The notes under the pieces were generated by a model, which had not been told where the DNA came from, searched no databases, and saw only the letters and a list, made by a program, of their open reading frames with translations. This document shows, piece by piece, positions 7,355 to 10,062 of a stretch of 10,062 nt of DNA; within the stretch, counting starts at the first letter, position 1, and every line of letters begins with the position of its first letter. The position numbers and the translations under genes are program-made. The stretch comes from an uncultured Mediterranea sp. (GTDB lineage: Bacteria > Bacteroidota > Bacteroidia > Bacteroidales > Bacteroidaceae), in assembly GCA_946007445.1 (NCBI GenBank), contig CAMGAL010000053.1:1-10062 (forward strand), given 5' to 3'.

Positions 7355-7582
7355 CTAATCAACCTTACTCTCGTCTTCCACTGCCTCTTCCCAGGTCTGC
7401 CAGACGGGTATGGAGGGGTCATAACCTACGTAGCCAAAGTTCTGCCACATGCTGCCCTTGTTGTTGGCCGTGATTTCCTTTTCGGGTATGGGCCAATAGA
7501 TATTCTTTTTGTCGATGATGTAGTTCAACTCGGGCTTGGTGGCATCAACCGTAATGGTGTATCCCTTGTTATACATTCCATA
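7355..7582 (-). pseudogene. C-terminal remainder of the SusD-like gene beyond the in-frame TGA
   Basis: Directly after the TGA at 7585-7583 the same frame stays open for 75 sense codons to TAG at 7357-7355. It reads YGMYNKGYTITVDATKPE and onward to IYWPIPEKEI and MWQNFGYVG. This is the usual SusD C-terminus, where a PIP..EI motif and a QN.GY motif mark the end of the family. No start suited to separate translation is seen other than an internal Met (7576). It is the severed end of the neighbouring gene rather than an independent one, followed within 25 bases by the terminator. Confidence 0.85.
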
Positions 7583-9364
7583 TCAGATACAACGTTGGTA
7601 CCAGTAGCTGCCGCCCTGCAAGTCGGTGCCTTCCTGCTTGTCGAAGGTGTTGAGGTCGTAGGTGTTGCCCCACTCGTCAGGCCGTCCACTCCGGGCCAGA
7701 CAGAGAGAAACACGGGTCAGTTCGGTCTTCCGAAACTCCTCCCAAAAGAGTTCGCGGGCACGCTCGTTCATGATGTCGCCAATGGTCACCTGTCCGGTGT
7801 AGAGCTGTGAGCACTGGGCACGTTTGCGAATGATGTTGATGTCGTCCTTGATGGTAGGATCTTGGGGATTGAGGTAGAACTTGGCCTCTGCACGCAGCAA
7901 GTAAGCTTCTGCTAGGCGATAGAGATACCAGTCGGCGATGCTGCCATCCGAGGCGCCCCGGTTGCCATTGGATCCTGAGATGTTGGCTTCATTGACGGGA
8001 TCGTCTAGTTTCCAGATGTAGTGAGGCACATCGTACCAGCGACGGATTGTATCGGCGCAAAGCAGTTTCCCATTCTCGTCATGTAGGCGCAGGTGCTGAC
8101 CGAAGTATTTGGACTTCTTGTTGTTGCACTTGAGCGACTCCATGGTCACCCAGTTTCCATGCTCTACGCTGTGACGCAGGTCTGTATTGTCCATCTGGCC
8201 GTTCACCATCCATACCCCCTTCTGGTAGAACCATGTGGGCCGGCAATTGGCCACGCCTCTGCCTAAAGCACGCATATAGTCATAGTTGGGATCGTAGTCT
8301 TTGTTGTTCCGCTTGATGTCGAGTAGGGCCTGCTGGCCATCAGGCATCTTGACCATTTTGTTGAAATAGAACGGGTATAAGGCTCTCATGGTGTAATTGA
8401 TTAGCATGGACTCTTTGACAGATCCCCGGTTGGGCATTCCCATGATGACCTCTTTGTTGGCTTTGATGAGCTTGTTCTCCGGGCGGTGCAGATCCCATAT
8501 AACGTTGCGCGTGATGGGCCATGTCTGAGGAGCTGTATATTCGACAAATGTGCCAAAGCTGTTCTCCATGAGTGCATATCCTGAGTGGTCGATGATGGTG
8601 TCTAACACTTCTTTGGCTTTCTGATACTCTCCTATGGCAAGGTAGAGCTTTGACAGTAACATGCGGCAGGCTCCCTTGTTGACCATGCCAACTAACTTCA
8701 TGTCTTTCTGCTCAGGCACCCATTGTACTGCAAACTCCATGTCTAGAATCAGCTTCTTCAGGATGGCATCCCGACTGGTGGACTGGAAGTTGAGCTTGGG
8801 AACGCTCAATACCTGGGTGATGAACGGTACAGTGCCGTATTCGAACAGTAGCAGGTAGTAGCGGAAAGAACGATGGAAATAGGCGCGTCCTATATAAATG
8901 TTTTTCGTCTCTTCGCTCAGCGATTTTACGTTGTCAATGTATGTCAGAATGGTGTTGGCATTGTTGATGCCTTCATAGGTTTGCTGCCAGAAGAACCATA
9001 TCGTGCTGCATCTAAATCTGTTGACAGCGGTGGTCTGGTCGCTGTTGGGGGTGAGTTTTTGGGCAATGTTGTCCAAAATGTCAGGCTTGTCAGTGCCCGC
9101 TACTACCATTAGGTCTGAGAAGGTGTATTCAGACATAAGTGGCAGCATAACGTCGCTGTCTCCATCCGACCAGTAGCGTTTCAGCTGTCTGTCTGCTATC
9201 GCCATGACAGACTCCAGTCCTGATTCGGTAGAGAACGTCTGGGTGGGTTCATAGAACGACAAGGGGTCTGAGTCGTAGAAACTGTCTTTGCAACTGGTAA
9301 GACTATTGCAGACCATGGCGGTCAAAGCCAAGGCCTTGAGGCTGTTTTTTATGATTGCTTTCAT
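7583..9364 (-). CDS. SusD/RagB-family outer-membrane glycan-binding lipoprotein, truncated by in-frame TGA
   Basis: SusD-family proteins are surface lipoproteins that cap a SusC transporter and hold the glycan for import. The ATG at 9364 is followed by a lipoprotein signal with lipobox LTSC (Cys25) and then KDSFYDSDP. Family landmarks: QTYEGINNANTIL (128-140), helical TPR-like stretch MLLSKLYLAIGEYQKAKEVL (235-254), YRLAEAYLLRAEAKFYLN (482-499), and NERARELFWEEFRKTELTR (533-551, the usual ER..EL..E..R..DL.R motif). The frame stops at codon 594 with TGA (7585-7583), but the expected C-terminus continues in frame behind it, so the complete gene encoded about 669 residues, large for the family. 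It follows the SusC-like gene by 12 bp, so the two are probably co-transcribed. Loss of the last 75 residues removes the conserved end and would probably disturb folding. Confidence 0.92.
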   Translation of the reverse strand: MKAIIKNSLKALALTAMVCNSLTSCKDSFYDSDPLSFYEPTQTFSTESGLESVMAIADRQLKRYWSDGDSDVMLPLMSEYTFSDLMVVAGTDKPDILDNIAQKLTPNSDQTTAVNRFRCSTIWFFWQQTYEGINNANTILTYIDNVKSLSEETKNIYIGRAYFHRSFRYYLLLFEYGTVPFITQVLSVPKLNFQSTSRDAILKKLILDMEFAVQWVPEQKDMKLVGMVNKGACRMLLSKLYLAIGEYQKAKEVLDTIIDHSGYALMENSFGTFVEYTAPQTWPITRNVIWDLHRPENKLIKANKEVIMGMPNRGSVKESMLINYTMRALYPFYFNKMVKMPDGQQALLDIKRNNKDYDPNYDYMRALGRGVANCRPTWFYQKGVWMVNGQMDNTDLRHSVEHGNWVTMESLKCNNKKSKYFGQHLRLHDENGKLLCADTIRRWYDVPHYIWKLDDPVNEANISGSNGNRGASDGSIADWYLYRLAEAYLLRAEAKFYLNPQDPTIKDDINIIRKRAQCSQLYTGQVTIGDIMNERARELFWEEFRKTELTRVSLCLARSGRPDEWGNTYDLNTFDKQEGTDLQGGSYWYQRCI

Positions 9365-9376
9365 GATAGATATCTG

Positions 9377-10062
9377 TTATAAAGTTACGTTGATGCCAAA
9401 TGTGTAGAGACGTGTACCTAATCCGCCTGTTTCGGGGTCTCCATATTCCCAATCCTTCGACCAGGTGCAAACATTTCGGATGGAACCGGAGAGTTTCACG
9501 GAGTCCAACCCCCATCTCTTTATCCAAGGCTTGGGAAGCTTGTAACCGATGGAGATGTTCTCCAGACGGATGAAGGAACGGTCATACAGCTTTCCCGGTG
9601 TCTTGGCTCCTTCAGGCCCTTGGGCGGAGATGCGACCATATTCGTTCGTAGGATTGTTTAAGGTCCAATACTCCTTGGCAGGTCTGTTGGCTGCAGCGTA
9701 TGCCATGTGTCCACCGTCGTCATCATTGTTCAGATAGTTGGTGGAGAGAGACTTGTGTCCCATTTTGGAGTACATATTGATGGAGAGGGAGAGATCTTTC
9801 CAGAGGGTGAAGTCGTTGCGTAGCGACCAGTTGACGGGGGCAGTGGTAGTGCCGAGGAAGACCTTGTCATCGTCGTTGTAAACGATGGTCTTCAGACTGC
9901 CGTCTTCGTTGTATACGTCGTTAGCTGGGTTGTTCCATACTTTAGGATCGCCAGGCACCTGCCCGTATTTTGCAGCCTCTTCCCATTCGTCTTTTTGCCA
10001 GATGCCTGTCACCTTGTAGTTCCAGATTTCATTGATGGGTTTACCGATGAACCAGCTGCTGG
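9377..10062 (-). CDS. SusC/RagA-family TonB-dependent outer-membrane transporter (C-terminal 227 aa; N-terminus outside window)
   Basis: The frame is open from the right edge to TAA at 9379-9377. It begins with SSWFIGKPINEIWNYKVTGI, the characteristic SusC segment (family form FIGQPI..IYDYK..GIWQ), continues through beta-barrel strands (NWSLRNDFTLWKDLSLSINM; SFIRLENISIGYKLPKPWI; LSGSIRNVCTWSKDWEYGDPE), and ends in FGINVTL. The barrel normally ends in an aromatic residue; Leu here is a mild departure. SusC proteins form the TonB-powered channel that imports the glycan presented by the SusD lipoprotein encoded 12 bp downstream. The GTG at 10012 is an internal Val, not the start. The start, signal peptide, carboxypeptidase-like domain, plug and promoter lie beyond the window. 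Confidence 0.93.
   Translation of the reverse strand, partial: SSWFIGKPINEIWNYKVTGIWQKDEWEEAAKYGQVPGDPKVWNNPANDVYNEDGSLKTIVYNDDDKVFLGTTTAPVNWSLRNDFTLWKDLSLSINMYSKMGHKSLSTNYLNNDDDGGHMAYAAANRPAKEYWTLNNPTNEYGRISAQGPEGAKTPGKLYDRSFIRLENISIGYKLPKPWIKRWGLDSVKLSGSIRNVCTWSKDWEYGDPETGGLGTRLYTFGINVTL

Noticed and set aside
7583..7585. Selenocysteine or reassigned TGA in the SusD-like gene
   Set aside because: The SusD family is not a selenoprotein family, no convincing downstream hairpin is evident, and GH2 ends with TGA as a normal stop.
10010..10012. GTG as the start of a 211-residue gene
   Set aside because: The same frame continues upstream to the window edge with typical SusC sequence, so this is an internal Val codon.
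1..10062. RNA genes, CRISPR arrays, insertion sequences or phage genes
   Set aside because: No spaced direct repeats, tRNA-like or rRNA sequence, transposase or phage protein was recognised on either strand.

Overview
The window looks like part of a polysaccharide utilization locus (PUL) from a Bacteroidota genome, most likely order Bacteroidales (Bacteroides/Prevotella-like). Evidence: a SusC/SusD-type outer-membrane glycan uptake pair, a hybrid two-component system (HTCS) regulator with a periplasmic beta-propeller, promoter octamers of the Bacteroides type (TAnnTTTG), and no Shine-Dalgarno sequences at the starts. Every gene I can support is on the minus strand. The many long plus-strand frames are antisense shadows of these genes.

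Layout in the direction of transcription, from the right edge leftwards: (1) the C-terminal 227 residues of a SusC-like TonB-dependent transporter, running off the right edge; (2) 12 bp later, a SusD-like lipoprotein gene cut by an in-frame TGA at codon 594, with the remaining 74 sense codons intact in the same frame; (3) a strong rho-independent terminator (7307-7333); (4) a Bacteroides-type promoter and a secreted family 2 glycoside hydrolase of 605 aa; (5) 33 bp later, with its own promoter box, a 1,329-codon HTCS gene cut by an in-frame TAA at codon 535; (6) a promoter and a Tat-exported Gfo/Idh/MocA-type NAD(P)-binding protein that runs off the left edge after 402 residues.

Inferred function: SusC/SusD capture and import an oligosaccharide, the secreted GH2 enzyme removes a sugar in the periplasm or at the surface, the HTCS senses a periplasmic breakdown product and switches on the locus, and the Tat-exported oxidoreductase-fold enzyme acts on a released sugar. 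The substrate cannot be read from this sequence.

The most unusual point is that the two largest genes wholly inside the window (HTCS and SusD) each carry one in-frame nonsense codon, with otherwise undamaged frames on both sides. Both are point-change type rather than indels. This means recent inactivation of the locus, sequence or assembly error, or (less likely) readthrough. All three stop codons serve as genuine gene ends here, so a changed genetic code is not a good explanation. I found no RNA gene, CRISPR array, insertion sequence or other mobile element, and nothing I would call a wholly new system.
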